This document shows positions 26,071 through 35,794 of a stretch of DNA of 64,000 nt, piece after piece. The position numbers and the translations under genes are program-made. Each line of letters opens with the position of its first letter. The stretch's first letter is position 1. Origin of the DNA: Halorubrum sp. PV6 (GTDB lineage Archaea > Halobacteriota > Halobacteria > Halobacteriales > Haloferacaceae); the NCBI RefSeq assembly GCF_003990725.2, contig NZ_CP030064.1, positions 1,054,001 through 1,118,000 on the forward strand. The letters are read 5' to 3'. The notes beneath the pieces are model-generated. The model had not been told where the DNA came from, made no database searches, and saw nothing but the letters and a program-made list of their open reading frames with translations.

Positions 26071-27183
26071 TTACGTCTTCGATTCTTCGGCTACGCGCCG
26101 GTAGATCGTCTGTATCTGCTCCAACATCCGCTCGCGCGTGAACAGTTGCTTGACTCGCTCGCGAGCCTGCTCACCGTACTTCTGGCGGAGATCATCGTCG
26201 TCGATCAGGTCGTTCATCGCATCGGCCAGAGCACTGGCATCACGAGGCGCAACCGTAAGGCCTGTTTCGCCATCTACGCTGACCCAAGGGACACCCGTCG
26301 GAAGTGACGTATTCACAACTGGTAATCCCCTCGCCATCGCTTCCAACTGGACAACACCGAACGCCTCGCTCGGTTCGACCGATGGCAGGACGAAGAGATC
26401 AGCGGTGCGGTACGCGCTCGCAAGACGCTCGTCCGAGACGTGGCCGAGGAATTGGACTCGATCTGCCACGCCGCGCTCGCGGGAACGTTGTTCTAATGCT
26501 GTCCGCCGTTCGCCATCTCCGACGACGAGCAGGTTCGCCGGAACATCGGTCATAGCGTTGATGAGGTACTCTACACCTTTATAATAATTCAAGCGTCCGA
26601 CGAAAAGGATGTTCATTTCCTGTGTCTTGATATCGAGGGGAGATGGATTCTCATCGCCGATGGCGTTAAGATCGATCGACAACGGGACGACATCGCATTT
26701 CTCCGTGAATGGTTCAAGTATCTCGGAGTGATCGAGTAATCGATCGGACGTTACGATGATACGGTCAACTGAGTCGAGAAACCGCTTGAGGACGGGATGA
26801 TATGCGCGGAGCGCCTTCTTTTGACGAACAATATCGCTATGATAAGTGGCGACGACCGGCGCGTCACCTGCGCCGACGGCAAGGTGCGAGACGGTAGAGA
26901 GTGGATTCGGGAGATGGTGGTGTACGATGTCGGCGTCCTGAACCATCGCACGGAGGCGTATGGGAAATGTTGGCGATAGTGGTACTGAGAGTGGGGTTCC
27001 TAAACTCGACGTTTTTACCACATCGACTCCGTTGTGTCGTTCGGCACCTCCGAATCCTCTGGGACGCGATGCGAGAACACGAGTCGAATACGAGTCGGGC
27101 AATCCTTCAGTGATGTTCTGAACGACACGCTCAATACCGCCGATATCCGGATAATAGAACTTGTTTACCTGAAGTACTCTCAT
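26071..27183 (-). CDS. GT4 family glycosyltransferase
   Basis: A 370-residue GT-B enzyme. The N-terminal MRVLQVNKFYYPDIGGIERV has the Gly-rich acceptor loop. The C-terminal domain has FVGRLNYYKGVEYL and the E-x7-E donor-binding motif EAFGVVQLEAMARGLP. Retaining GT4 enzymes use UDP- or GDP-sugars; neither donor nor acceptor is known here. It is cytoplasmic or membrane-peripheral, in the same strand run as the epimerase and the second GT4. Confidence 0.85.
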   Translation of the reverse strand: MRVLQVNKFYYPDIGGIERVVQNITEGLPDSYSTRVLASRPRGFGGAERHNGVDVVKTSSLGTPLSVPLSPTFPIRLRAMVQDADIVHHHLPNPLSTVSHLAVGAGDAPVVATYHSDIVRQKKALRAYHPVLKRFLDSVDRIIVTSDRLLDHSEILEPFTEKCDVVPLSIDLNAIGDENPSPLDIKTQEMNILFVGRLNYYKGVEYLINAMTDVPANLLVVGDGERRTALEQRSRERGVADRVQFLGHVSDERLASAYRTADLFVLPSVEPSEAFGVVQLEAMARGLPVVNTSLPTGVPWVSVDGETGLTVAPRDASALADAMNDLIDDDDLRQKYGEQARERVKQLFTRERMLEQIQTIYRRVAEESKT

Positions 27184-27255
27184 ATTAGGGGATGAATTCG
27201 TTCCGCGTCATACACTATCTCGAAAGGTGCGATACAAAAGGTGACTGGTCGGTAG

Positions 27256-28362
27256 TCATGCGTCATCGGCAACGTCGCGGAACAGTTCTGCAGTCTGGTG
27301 AGCAGTTTGTGACCAAGTGAACTCGCTGGCTCGATCTCTTCCTCGCTGACTGAGAGTGTACTGATACTCTATATCCTCGAGTACATCTTCAATTCCATCC
27401 GCGATAGCAGTCGGATCGGTTGGATCAACGAGGTGGGCGGCATTACCGGCGACCTCGGCCATCGCCCCGCGATCCGATGTCACCACAGGCGTACCGACGC
27501 TCATCGCTTCCAAAATTGGAAGGCCGAATCCCTCGTGGAGCGATGGAAACAAGAATACTGCGGCGGAGTCGTACAGCCATGTTAGTTGGGATTCACTCAT
27601 GAACCCGAGGCGGTGAACTCCATCAACTGCTGGGAGATCAGTGGATGCGAACACGTCGTTATCCGGTCCCACTAGCACAAGTGGGTACGGGTCAGAGGTT
27701 CTCTGACGATAGTGATGGTACGCATGGAGCAGTCCCGAGAGGTTTTTTCGTGGATTGACAGACCCAACGAATAACAGAAACTGCCCGGTTTCAAGCGAAT
27801 CAACTGGTTCCGAATCCACTGTGTCACGCCCCTCGACACCGTTGTAGATGACTGTGGTCTTATTCGCTGCTGTTGGATAGATATCGATGAGCTCATTTCG
27901 GGCGGATTTCGAGACAGTGATAATACGGTCGGATACCCGCACCGCTAGGGGCGTCAAGATCCGATAGAGTGCGGCGTAGGATTTTGTAAACCATTCCGGG
28001 TGCGTGATCGGCGATATATCGTGAATGGTCGTAACTAGAGGAGTTTGAGATAGTACAGGTGGATTTCCTGCCGGTGTGTGAAACACGTCGTACTCCTCGC
28101 TAGCGAGAATACGGGGGAGGGTCAGTTGCTCCCAGAGGTGTGCTCGTGGGCCACTGTGAGCCGGTACTACTCCTTCGGTCTTAACACCATCTGGGAGGTT
28201 CAACACATCTTCTGCCCCGATGGCAACTGGCAAGCACTCGTATTTATCTACACTACCCGCGGTGAGTTCAGCGAGCAGGCGGTGCGTGTATCGTCCGACT
28301 CCGCCGGGACTGGGCTTCACCAGTACCCGACCATTAATTCCGACTTGAATTCTGTCTGACAT
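27256..28362 (-). CDS. GT4 family glycosyltransferase
   Basis: A GT-B enzyme of 368 residues from ATG 28362 (MSDRIQVGINGRVLV); an ATG at 28395 adds 11 residues. It has LVTTIHDISPITHPEW in the N-domain, FVGSVNPRKNLSGLL at the hinge and FPSLHEGFGLPILEAM with the E-x7-E motif, typical of mannosyltransferase-like GT4 proteins. It probably adds one sugar of the surface glycan. Confidence 0.85.
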   Translation of the reverse strand: MSDRIQVGINGRVLVKPSPGGVGRYTHRLLAELTAGSVDKYECLPVAIGAEDVLNLPDGVKTEGVVPAHSGPRAHLWEQLTLPRILASEEYDVFHTPAGNPPVLSQTPLVTTIHDISPITHPEWFTKSYAALYRILTPLAVRVSDRIITVSKSARNELIDIYPTAANKTTVIYNGVEGRDTVDSEPVDSLETGQFLLFVGSVNPRKNLSGLLHAYHHYRQRTSDPYPLVLVGPDNDVFASTDLPAVDGVHRLGFMSESQLTWLYDSAAVFLFPSLHEGFGLPILEAMSVGTPVVTSDRGAMAEVAGNAAHLVDPTDPTAIADGIEDVLEDIEYQYTLSQRGRDRASEFTWSQTAHQTAELFRDVADDA

Positions 28363-28463
28363 AGGTGATTTTGTATTTGCTATCTTTGGTTCCAAGTGTC
28401 TAGTTTTCTTATATCGAGGATTAACTATTGTTTAAAATATTTCATGGGATCGCGGTTTTGTTT

Positions 28464-29741
28464 CTATTCTGATTCCCATACCGATTTTATTGTAGATTTC
28501 TCTTTGGTACTACGATTGTGGAATAACAGATGGCTCTCTGGCGGGAAAGCCCACAACGCACCAGCCAAAACCCAAATGAATGGGAATATCCAGTCAGGCA
28601 CTGCCACTAGGTGTACGATGAGCCCAGCGAACAGACCGATCCGAAGACCTCTCGCGAGTCGGTATTCTCTCGGGAGAAAGAGCGTCCTAAGAAAAAACCA
28701 GCCTAGCGGAACCGCACCGAGTACTCCGAAAGAAATAAGTAGTGTTGATAATCCATCGGTCGTTCGTGCTGCCCCGATACCCCACCCGAATATAGGGGAT
28801 TCTACCCACGCACGCAAACCTGTGAGCAATATCTCTAGTCTTGCGTTTCCAGAGTGTGTATTTATTTTACCTATTGTGGTTGTGTATAGTGCCTGCCGTA
28901 GGGTCTCTGAGATGATAACGACAATAGTAAGTAATGTGGCTGATGTGATTCCCAATTTTATAACTCGTTGATAATCTACCTCGCTCAGATACAGGAATCC
29001 GATAATTGCCCCCATAATGCCAATAACTGCAGACGTAGAAAGTGCTAGTAACATTCCAGTAGTAAAAACAATTAACAGGACTCGGCGACGAAGGCCGTAG
29101 ATCACACCGAGAGCAACCGATCCGTATAGTGCGAACATTGATGGTTCGGGAAATGAGGAAGTAAAGCGCTTGATACCCGCTATTTTGGAGCCCCAATTGA
29201 GAGCGAATGTAGGATTCGAATATACGATATTGTGAGGGAATGGGATGATACTGTAGTAAGATATTATTTCGTATCCACCCACCAGAATCGCAACAGTAGC
29301 TCCCGCCGCAAACCAGCCCCAATCCTGGTATAGCGTTTCGAAATCCGAAACATAACTAGTGTAGACGTTCGCAACTAATAGATATCCGATTGCGGAGACC
29401 CAATATAGTAACTGCCCAGCGATAGAAGGAGACAGACCTGAAAAGTACGGGGTTGTTGGTGTGATGTGTACCCACATGTAAGATGCTATGATAACACAGA
29501 ATAGAAATAATGAAAATAACCCGACCGTCCGAGTTAATAAAACTCTTTTTTCTCGTACAAATACAACTACGAGCGCTATCGAGGCTACTACTAGTGACAC
29601 ATGAACCATCTGGAGTCCAAACCCAACTCCAGATATAGTTAGAAGTGCAACACTTGGAAACGGTAGCGTGAATAGTAGAATCCGAAATGGTAGCCGCCAG
29701 ATCCCCGGCCTCACCTGAGATTCCTCCATTCCTTCACCCAT
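28464..29741 (-). CDS. O-antigen polymerase/ligase-like membrane protein (Wzy-like)
   Basis: A 425-residue protein with about ten membrane segments spread over its length. Near residue 310 is a loop with WVESPIFGWGIGAARTTDGL, the signature of the O-antigen ligase/Wzy_C family, which polymerises or transfers lipid-linked glycans on the outer membrane face. Codon use is AT-rich. It overlaps the start of the gene at 29734 by 8 bases, so they are cotranscribed. It implies a polymerised polysaccharide besides the N-glycan. Confidence 0.8.
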   Translation of the reverse strand: MGEGMEESQVRPGIWRLPFRILLFTLPFPSVALLTISGVGFGLQMVHVSLVVASIALVVVFVREKRVLLTRTVGLFSLFLFCVIIASYMWVHITPTTPYFSGLSPSIAGQLLYWVSAIGYLLVANVYTSYVSDFETLYQDWGWFAAGATVAILVGGYEIISYYSIIPFPHNIVYSNPTFALNWGSKIAGIKRFTSSFPEPSMFALYGSVALGVIYGLRRRVLLIVFTTGMLLALSTSAVIGIMGAIIGFLYLSEVDYQRVIKLGITSATLLTIVVIISETLRQALYTTTIGKINTHSGNARLEILLTGLRAWVESPIFGWGIGAARTTDGLSTLLISFGVLGAVPLGWFFLRTLFLPREYRLARGLRIGLFAGLIVHLVAVPDWIFPFIWVLAGALWAFPPESHLLFHNRSTKEKSTIKSVWESE

Positions 29742-30690
29742 TAATCTCTAATCTATTATATTTGAACTTGATTTTTTTCACACTATTCTTCATCTTCAAC
29801 AATATTCCTGAATCGGGGTTTAGGTGCAAAAGTAGGAGCAGCAAGCAGAGCCAAGAAGTAAAATTAAATATGTTATGAGCAACTGATAATATAAAAAATT
29901 TCGCTGCCCGGCGATCTTGACCATTTCTCTGGAGATACCGACCTATATTGAAATACTGGCTAGAAAGAATTTGATGCTGGGTAATAGAGTCAAATTCCAC
30001 GATGCGAGCGCGAATGCGTTTAAGCAGTATCTGATGGGCATTCATCCGAGCATCAATATTGTCTGTTATTCTATTATTACGGTTAGTGTGCAGCGTCACT
30101 AGTGGTTCCTTCACGTATTCAAACTCGTACGAATAAGATAATCGAAGCCACATATCATAATCTTGTCTGGCAGCTAGACCCGTATCAAAAATGCCAACTT
30201 CATCAAAACACTCCGACTTGACCATCACTGCAGATGTCGGACTCACCCAATCTTTGGCTAGCTGTGCTCGGTGGATATCTCCGCGCTTCGATGGCACTTG
30301 TCCCAGCTCCACGATGTCGGAGCGTTTCACGCGATATCCAGTATAGACGACACCAACACAGTCCGATGTGTTCTCCATACAGTCGACTTGCTTCGCCAAT
30401 TTTGTCAGGTCCCATTCGTCGTCGCTGTCAAGAAATGCCACATATTGACCGTTACTCTGCTTGATGCCTGTGTTCCGGGCGGCACACGCACCCTGGTTCT
30501 TGTCGTGCTGGATGTACCGAATGCGGTCGTCGTCATACTCTTCCAGTGCCTCTACTGTGTCATCTGTCGAACAGTCATCAACGACAACTATCTCAAAATT
30601 CTCGTATGTCTGTGCCAAGACGCTATCTATCGCTCTCATTAGAACGGAGGACCGGTTGTAAGTCGGTATTACTATCGAGACGGTCGGCAC
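29734..30690 (-). CDS. GT2 family glycosyltransferase
   Basis: A 318-residue GT-A enzyme. VSIVIPTYNRSSVLMRAIDS opens the nucleotide-binding fold, VVVDDCSTDDT follows, and AFLDSDDEW carries the DxD metal site. The acceptor-domain motif is ARQDYDMWLRLSY. A hydrophobic stretch near the C-terminus (WLCLLLLLLHL) may anchor it in the membrane. It resembles the GT2 protein at 49351-50289 closely in layout. Likely a glycan-chain transferase. Confidence 0.85.
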   Translation of the reverse strand: MPTVSIVIPTYNRSSVLMRAIDSVLAQTYENFEIVVVDDCSTDDTVEALEEYDDDRIRYIQHDKNQGACAARNTGIKQSNGQYVAFLDSDDEWDLTKLAKQVDCMENTSDCVGVVYTGYRVKRSDIVELGQVPSKRGDIHRAQLAKDWVSPTSAVMVKSECFDEVGIFDTGLAARQDYDMWLRLSYSYEFEYVKEPLVTLHTNRNNRITDNIDARMNAHQILLKRIRARIVEFDSITQHQILSSQYFNIGRYLQRNGQDRRAAKFFILSVAHNIFNFTSWLCLLLLLLHLNPDSGILLKMKNSVKKIKFKYNRLEING

Positions 30691-30781
30691 AAGTATACTA
30701 ACTGTTGTACCGTCAGTGTATAAGTAATTGCCGAATTTTCGAATTACCGAATCTTATCTGGATTCTTGATTAATCGATGAA

Positions 30782-31784
30782 CGCTCTTGTGACGTAGATT
30801 GTTGGTGAGTCAGAGAACTGCTTGGACAATCTCTTTCAGCGCCTCTCGACCCGGTTTACGGAGGATTCGTCGCCGAAGCTGGAGCGGTCTGAGATGCGCT
30901 GTCAGTTTTTCTTTTGAGACGCCTCGATGCGGCGAGAGCCACCGTCGCGCCAGCGACGCGTGGCTCTCGCACGTGTTCACGTGTGCGTCTCCATCAACGT
31001 ACTCGCCGTTCCCGTGAATTACTGATTCTCGGTGGAAGTTCTCGTCATCGTCGAGTGGGTCGTAGGCCCGAAATCCGTCAGTATAGACGGTCAACGACTC
31101 CTTCTCGTGGTTGTCGAGAAGGAGTCGCACAGTCGCTTCGTCGGCGGATTTCGCCGGAATGACGTACCGCTGACCGCTGCCGCGATACACGAAGACGAAC
31201 ACGGGTGGTTTGTCTTGGTTATACGTTCCGCGTCCGCGTCGAGAGAGGCCGCGAGAGCGCGACCAGCGGTCGCGCTCGCGGCCTTTCAATCCAGAAGAGA
31301 CGTAGAACTCGTCAATCTCGACCGGGCCAACGAGAGAGATGTCTGGCGCGTCAAGCGTTCTGGCGAACTGCTCGACGTGCCAGCGAAGTGAACGATATGA
31401 AACGTCAATTTCAGCATCTAACTGGCGGATACTCGTGTTGAATCGGAGGAACGAGTAGAACGCCAACAAGAGCTTGTCGAGGCCGATCTTCGCGTGCGCG
31501 AAGATCGTGCCAGTCTTGTCGTTGAACGTGCGGTCGCAATCCTTACAGAGATATCGTTGATACTCTCGATAGCTGCCGTGTTTGATCACTGACTCAGACC
31601 GGCAGCGCGGGCAACAGAGGCCCTCGCGCCAGCGAACCTGCTCCAGCAGGTTCGCGGCGCTCGCCTCTGAACTCAGCAATTCAAAGGGGAACATTGCGTT
31701 CGGGTGACGCGTTCGCGTCACCCTTGCCCGCTACGCTTCCACAGCGACAGCTCTACCTGACCAACAATCTACTTCCGAAGAGCG
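30782..31784 (-). mobile_element. IS1595-family insertion sequence, copy 1
   Basis: The ends begin cgctctt (30782) and end aagagcg (31784). Imperfect inverted repeats continue inward with gtagattgttggt (30794-30806) and accaacaatctac (31760-31772). One intact transposase lies inside. The total is about 1003 bases. No clear target duplication was recognised. Confidence 0.75.
30810..31721 (-). CDS. IS1595-family transposase
   Basis: A 303-residue protein. An N-terminal zinc ribbon has LCCPRCRSE and LCKDCDRTF, and the ISXO2-like catalytic domain follows with D in GPVEIDEFYVSSG, D in VYTDGFRAYD and the third catalytic position in HVNTCESHASLARRW. It looks intact. It is clearly homologous to the transposase at 51655-52539 but not identical, so the two are separate lineages of one family. 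Confidence 0.85.
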   Translation of the reverse strand: MTRTRHPNAMFPFELLSSEASAANLLEQVRWREGLCCPRCRSESVIKHGSYREYQRYLCKDCDRTFNDKTGTIFAHAKIGLDKLLLAFYSFLRFNTSIRQLDAEIDVSYRSLRWHVEQFARTLDAPDISLVGPVEIDEFYVSSGLKGRERDRWSRSRGLSRRGRGTYNQDKPPVFVFVYRGSGQRYVIPAKSADEATVRLLLDNHEKESLTVYTDGFRAYDPLDDDENFHRESVIHGNGEYVDGDAHVNTCESHASLARRWLSPHRGVSKEKLTAHLRPLQLRRRILRKPGREALKEIVQAVL

Positions 31785-31904
31785 TTTGAAAAGTCTCCTT
31801 TCTCGTCAAGAAACGACAGTTTCTCTACTATAATTCACACAAGACTCTCATAACTGGCATTATGTTCTTACCATCTTGCTATGCCAACCACGACATCCAC
31901 CGCT

Positions 31905-32198
31905 TCACTCGCTATGTGAATCATAGATTTGCTCTAACTCATTGAGAATATTCGTCACCAAATCCGATTTAAAGAACCACTCACGATCAAATTGATTCGC
32001 GGCGCTCGAACCCAACTGCACGGCCAGCTCGGCGCTGCTCATCATCGACGCCGCCCCGTCCTCCACGAACGCCCCGAACACATCCGGCCGTCCACTTCGA
32101 ACATGAACGCCTCCAGATCGAAACAGTCTCTCGTAGACGATGGGTGACTTGCACAGATCTATGTTGTATGTCCTATGAAGAAATTCTGGCATTACCAT
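31905..32198 (-). pseudogene. C-terminal fragment of a capsule-type transferase
   Basis: A 97-residue frame whose last two thirds (GAFVEDGAASMMSSAELAVQ, then REWFFKSDLVTNILNELEQI) match the C-terminus of the 468-residue protein at 34284-35690. The GT-B core is absent and the first residues are unrelated, so this is a leftover duplicate, probably cut by the rearrangement that brought in the neighbouring IS1595. Confidence 0.6.
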
Positions 32199-32238
32199 TA
32201 CTATGTCTGATTTATGTTCTTTGCCAGTATATTATATT

Positions 32239-32769
32239 CTAGTAGTGTTTATTTTTAGCTTTTAATTGATTATAATGTTTCATATCTCGTTCCGAAAATT
32301 GTTCCGCAGGATGTCCGCCAACAATAGCACCGCTCGGAACGTCCTCAACGACGGTTGATCCCGCTTGTACGATCGCCGCTTCTCCAATCTCAACACCCGG
32401 AATGATCGTAACTCCAGCCCCTACCCATACGTTATCTCCGATACGTACTGGATTTCTGATATACGTATCGTCATACGGTATCGCATCACCATCATCGTAA
32501 TTGTGGTTACGAGTCAAAATCCGAACATCTGGTCCGGAATGAAAATTGTCTCCAATAGTTAATTCACCATCGCCTCGAACTTCGATCCCGTTGAAATTGA
32601 CGTTGTCTCCTAATGACGTGTTTGAATTGACGTTGCTTGGGCCGTTTACTCGGAGTTGTTTTCCAACACTTGAGGCCCGTTCTCTGACTTTAAACGTATA
32701 CCAACGGCGAGTCAGTTCGCTTGCTATTGATTTGTATCTTTTCCAGATCTCTTTCAATACTGCTTTCAT
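32239..32769 (-). CDS. Hexapeptide-repeat acyltransferase
   Basis: A 176-residue protein from ATG 32769. It shows left-handed beta-helix repeats and the CoA-dependent acetyltransferase pattern: LTRNHNYDD with the catalytic His, RIGDNVWVGAGVTIIPGVEI and VVEDVPSGAIVGGHPAEQF. It probably O-acetylates a sugar of the surface glycan. An upstream ATG at 32859 exists but overlaps the divergent gene at 32825. Gene is AT-rich. Confidence 0.8.
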   Translation of the reverse strand: MKAVLKEIWKRYKSIASELTRRWYTFKVRERASSVGKQLRVNGPSNVNSNTSLGDNVNFNGIEVRGDGELTIGDNFHSGPDVRILTRNHNYDDGDAIPYDDTYIRNPVRIGDNVWVGAGVTIIPGVEIGEAAIVQAGSTVVEDVPSGAIVGGHPAEQFSERDMKHYNQLKAKNKHY

Positions 32770-32824
32770 TATCTGCCGGATAGCATTTGTAACACTTAAA
32801 CTTGAGCGGATTGACGGGCCACTA

Positions 32825-34264
32825 ATGGATCCGCCTAAGCCGAACATCCTCTGGATCACTCTTGACAGCGTTCGAGCTGATCACACCTCGATCCACGGAT
32901 ATCATCGTGAGACGACACCCGAGATAGCCAGAATCGCCGAGAGTAAGAACGGAAATAATTTCAAACACGGGATCGCTCACAGTACCAGAACGCCCGTCTC
33001 AGTACCATCGATGCTAACGGGATTATATCCCACCAGTCATCAGATGTTAGGGACTAAGTCGGGATATCGAATTCCGGAATCGATGAAGACCGTTCCTGAA
33101 TTTCTAGCGGCACAAGGATACGATACCTTCGGGATTTCGGAGAACGGATATGCGGGAAAAGCGAAAGGGATCGATAAACGATTTGATGAGTTCGTTCATT
33201 CCAATCCGTCCAGTCTCTCGGATATACTGTCTCCCCAGTTCAGACGGAGCTTCTTTAAGTATCTTTTCAAAAGTCGGGCACACGGACCTGGACTCAGTAC
33301 GAACAAGAGCGATCACTCGAAGACCAACTCCTATTTCACAACGGATATCGCAAAACAAAAGTTACGATCGAGATCATCAAATGATGATCCATTCTTTTGT
33401 TATATTCATTATAACGATCCTCATCACCCATATATTCCTCCTAAAAGGTATCAAGACGAGTATACCGCCGGACTCGAGAACACAACCGACGAAGCAGTAG
33501 CCTTCGCGGAAAAAATGCACGATGAGTTGTACGAGTGGATGGCTGATGGAGTTCCACTGACGGAAGCCGAATGGGAAATGCTCTACGCGATGTACGATGC
33601 CACAATCAAATACACCGACTCCTGTGTCGGCAAACTCTTCGATTACGTTCAAGATCGTTTTTCAAACACGATCGTCGTTATTACTGCTGACCATGGTGAC
33701 CTCTTCGGTGAGTACGGACTTCTCGGCCACCATATGGTTCTTCACGATGGGTTGATCCACGTACCGATGGTCACTCATGGGCTCAATAACGTAGACCGGC
33801 ACGTCGATCGGCCGACTCAACACATTGACCTAATGCAGACGATTCTCTCTATAGTCGATGCGGACACGTCTCAATTCCAAGGATACGATCTCAGAGAGCA
33901 GTCCCGTGAGATAGCGGTCAGTCAAGATCTACGGGGAACGGTCGACGACGATAATAAACAGAATTACGAGCGGATCCGTCAGTACAACCCTGACGTTGAT
34001 CTTTCTCACCTTCCAACCTCGCTTGTTACGGCCGCACGAACAACCGACTTCAAATTAGTCCGAACAGATCGAGAGGCGAATCTCTATATATTACCTGATG
34101 AGGAACGAGATGTTAGTAACGAACACTCTACAAAGTATGGTACTCTCTCTTCCTTACTAGACCAATGGTCGAAAAGCAACGATCAAGAGTTTGAAGCGGA
34201 TCCTGAAGAGGAAAAGTTAACTGAGGAACTGGAAGACCACCTTCGTGATATGGGATATATCTAA
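32825..34264 (+). CDS. Sulfatase-fold protein without the formylglycine motif
   Basis: A 479-residue alkaline-phosphatase superfamily protein. Metal-binding Asp residues lie in NILWITLDSVRADHTS (N-terminal) and VVITADHGDLFGE (residues about 285-297). Where sulfatases have C/S-x-P-x-R, this one reads RTPVSVPSMLTG, with no Cys and no Arg at the expected place, so it may be a phosphotransferase or phosphodiesterase rather than a sulfatase. No signal peptide is seen with ATG 32825. It is divergent from the acyltransferase at 32769 and probably modifies glycans. Confidence 0.75.
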   Translation: MDPPKPNILWITLDSVRADHTSIHGYHRETTPEIARIAESKNGNNFKHGIAHSTRTPVSVPSMLTGLYPTSHQMLGTKSGYRIPESMKTVPEFLAAQGYDTFGISENGYAGKAKGIDKRFDEFVHSNPSSLSDILSPQFRRSFFKYLFKSRAHGPGLSTNKSDHSKTNSYFTTDIAKQKLRSRSSNDDPFFCYIHYNDPHHPYIPPKRYQDEYTAGLENTTDEAVAFAEKMHDELYEWMADGVPLTEAEWEMLYAMYDATIKYTDSCVGKLFDYVQDRFSNTIVVITADHGDLFGEYGLLGHHMVLHDGLIHVPMVTHGLNNVDRHVDRPTQHIDLMQTILSIVDADTSQFQGYDLREQSREIAVSQDLRGTVDDDNKQNYERIRQYNPDVDLSHLPTSLVTAARTTDFKLVRTDREANLYILPDEERDVSNEHSTKYGTLSSLLDQWSKSNDQEFEADPEEEKLTEELEDHLRDMGYI

Positions 34265-34283
34265 TCTGGTGTAAATAGCCGAA

Positions 34284-35690
34284 TTACTGTAAATTTTGTT
34301 TAATATTTTTCAATTCTTCGATCACGTTGTCGATAGCATTCGGCTTGAAAAAGCGATCTCGCTCGAATTCCTGTCCATTTTTATAATGGAGGCTCGTGGC
34401 AAGCTCCTCTACTGACCCGATCGCTGAGGCAACCCCATCTTCAACTAATGGTTCGAGCACATCTGCGCCGTCCGCGTCGAACACGAATGTCTCAAGATCG
34501 AAACAGAGCCCCTCGTAGACGGCGGTCGATCCGACCCCGACCTGCGCGCTCGACTCCGCGAAGAGCCGGTAGAGCGGTGGTTCGGACTCGTCGATCACCC
34601 GCATGTCCGATTCTGCGAGCCAAGGGTATTCGTCTTCCCATCGATCGTACTCCCCAGGGTGAAGCTTGTAGACGACCTCGTGATCGATCCGATCGTCTTC
34701 GTGAACCTCCAGGGCGAACTGCGAGAGTTTGCGGCCGATCGTTCCCTGTGAGATGAACAGGAGCTGTTCGGTGGATTCGACATCGTCGTACTTGTTGAGT
34801 CGCTGTTCGAGGTACGGGTAACCGACGGGGATCACGCGGCCGTCCGAGATCGGGAACCGAGCGTTCTCGTTCCAGAACTCACCGAACGTCAGGAGGTAGT
34901 TGGGGAATGTCGTCTTAGTCTCACCTTCTGGGAAGGAGTACGCAAAGTGGTGATCGTAGATAACCCCGTGTTGGAGTTCAACGACTGGAATCTCCTTTCG
35001 CTTACACGCCTCGATGAGCGTTTCTTTCCCGTATGAGACGACGATGACGGCCACTTCGGGGTCGACTTGGTCTAACAATCGTTCGTATTGCGGGAGTGTC
35101 GTATTCCGAACGTGGAGTGCTCCTCGTGCTTCCGAGACGACATCGACTTCAACGTTGAAACGCCGTCGAATCTCGGCTTCGGCCTCTCGAAGCTGTGAGA
35201 CGACGTCGTCGGGAAGTGACGGCAAGCGTAGGCCGAGCTTCCGTTGGAGCGTTCCGCCGTACTGTATAAGCTCAAGGTATCTGAGGTTCTTCGTCTTCGC
35301 GGGGCTCCGATGTGACAAGAGGTACGGTTCTTCCATGTGGACGTAGTCGAGTTCCTCCTGCTCATGGATCGGATCGCAATAAATGCCCCACCAATAGCTG
35401 TCTTCTTCGAGCTTTCTGCGTTGGTGGCCGAAGAAGATGAAGTCGTGTTCGTCGGCGAAATACGGGTTTTTATTAACGGTATTTTTCAGCCATAGTGAGA
35501 AGCCGTGGAGGTAGTCTTTTACTCCATCTCCGTTTTGAGTATGAGCTTGCCCGCGTCCTTTTTTACGGGCGATCTCCCGGAAGATGTTTGTGCGTATTCG
35601 TTCCCAGATTGGTATCTGGTCGACCCGGATTGAGAATAAGTCTAACTCATTTTCAAGTGACTCGTATTCTGTAGCATTTATCTCCATCAA
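34284..35690 (-). CDS. Capsule-type GT-B transferase, candidate nonulosonic-acid transferase
   Basis: A 468-residue protein. The C-terminal half has IPVVELQHGVIYDHHFAYSF, VVYKLHPGEYDRW and VGVGSTAVYEGL, the layout of CDP-glycerol/capsule-type GT-B transferases, in which the HP motif binds the CMP or CDP donor. The N-terminal part is not recognised. Because it lies next to the legionaminic-acid genes and such enzymes use CMP-activated sugars, I infer it may transfer that sugar; this is untested. Its C-terminus is duplicated at 31905-32198. Confidence 0.6.
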   Translation of the reverse strand: MMEINATEYESLENELDLFSIRVDQIPIWERIRTNIFREIARKKGRGQAHTQNGDGVKDYLHGFSLWLKNTVNKNPYFADEHDFIFFGHQRRKLEEDSYWWGIYCDPIHEQEELDYVHMEEPYLLSHRSPAKTKNLRYLELIQYGGTLQRKLGLRLPSLPDDVVSQLREAEAEIRRRFNVEVDVVSEARGALHVRNTTLPQYERLLDQVDPEVAVIVVSYGKETLIEACKRKEIPVVELQHGVIYDHHFAYSFPEGETKTTFPNYLLTFGEFWNENARFPISDGRVIPVGYPYLEQRLNKYDDVESTEQLLFISQGTIGRKLSQFALEVHEDDRIDHEVVYKLHPGEYDRWEDEYPWLAESDMRVIDESEPPLYRLFAESSAQVGVGSTAVYEGLCFDLETFVFDADGADVLEPLVEDGVASAIGSVEELATSLHYKNGQEFERDRFFKPNAIDNVIEELKNIKQNLQ

Positions 35691-35794
35691 CAGACGCAGT
35701 ATCTTACCTAGAGGTAAATCAATAACTATTATCGCATAGGGTGGAACTCAAATAAGCAACCGTTGATCGAGAAACCTCACTATTGGGTTAGAAG

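Noticed and set aside
25004-26104. Plus-strand open frame of 366 codons opposite the epimerase
   Set aside because: GC-rich shadow of 25109-26044, which has clear SDR motifs on the other strand.
32546-32824. N-terminal extension of the sulfatase-fold gene
   Set aside because: The extension is antisense to the acyltransferase gene; ATG 32825 directly precedes the family start.
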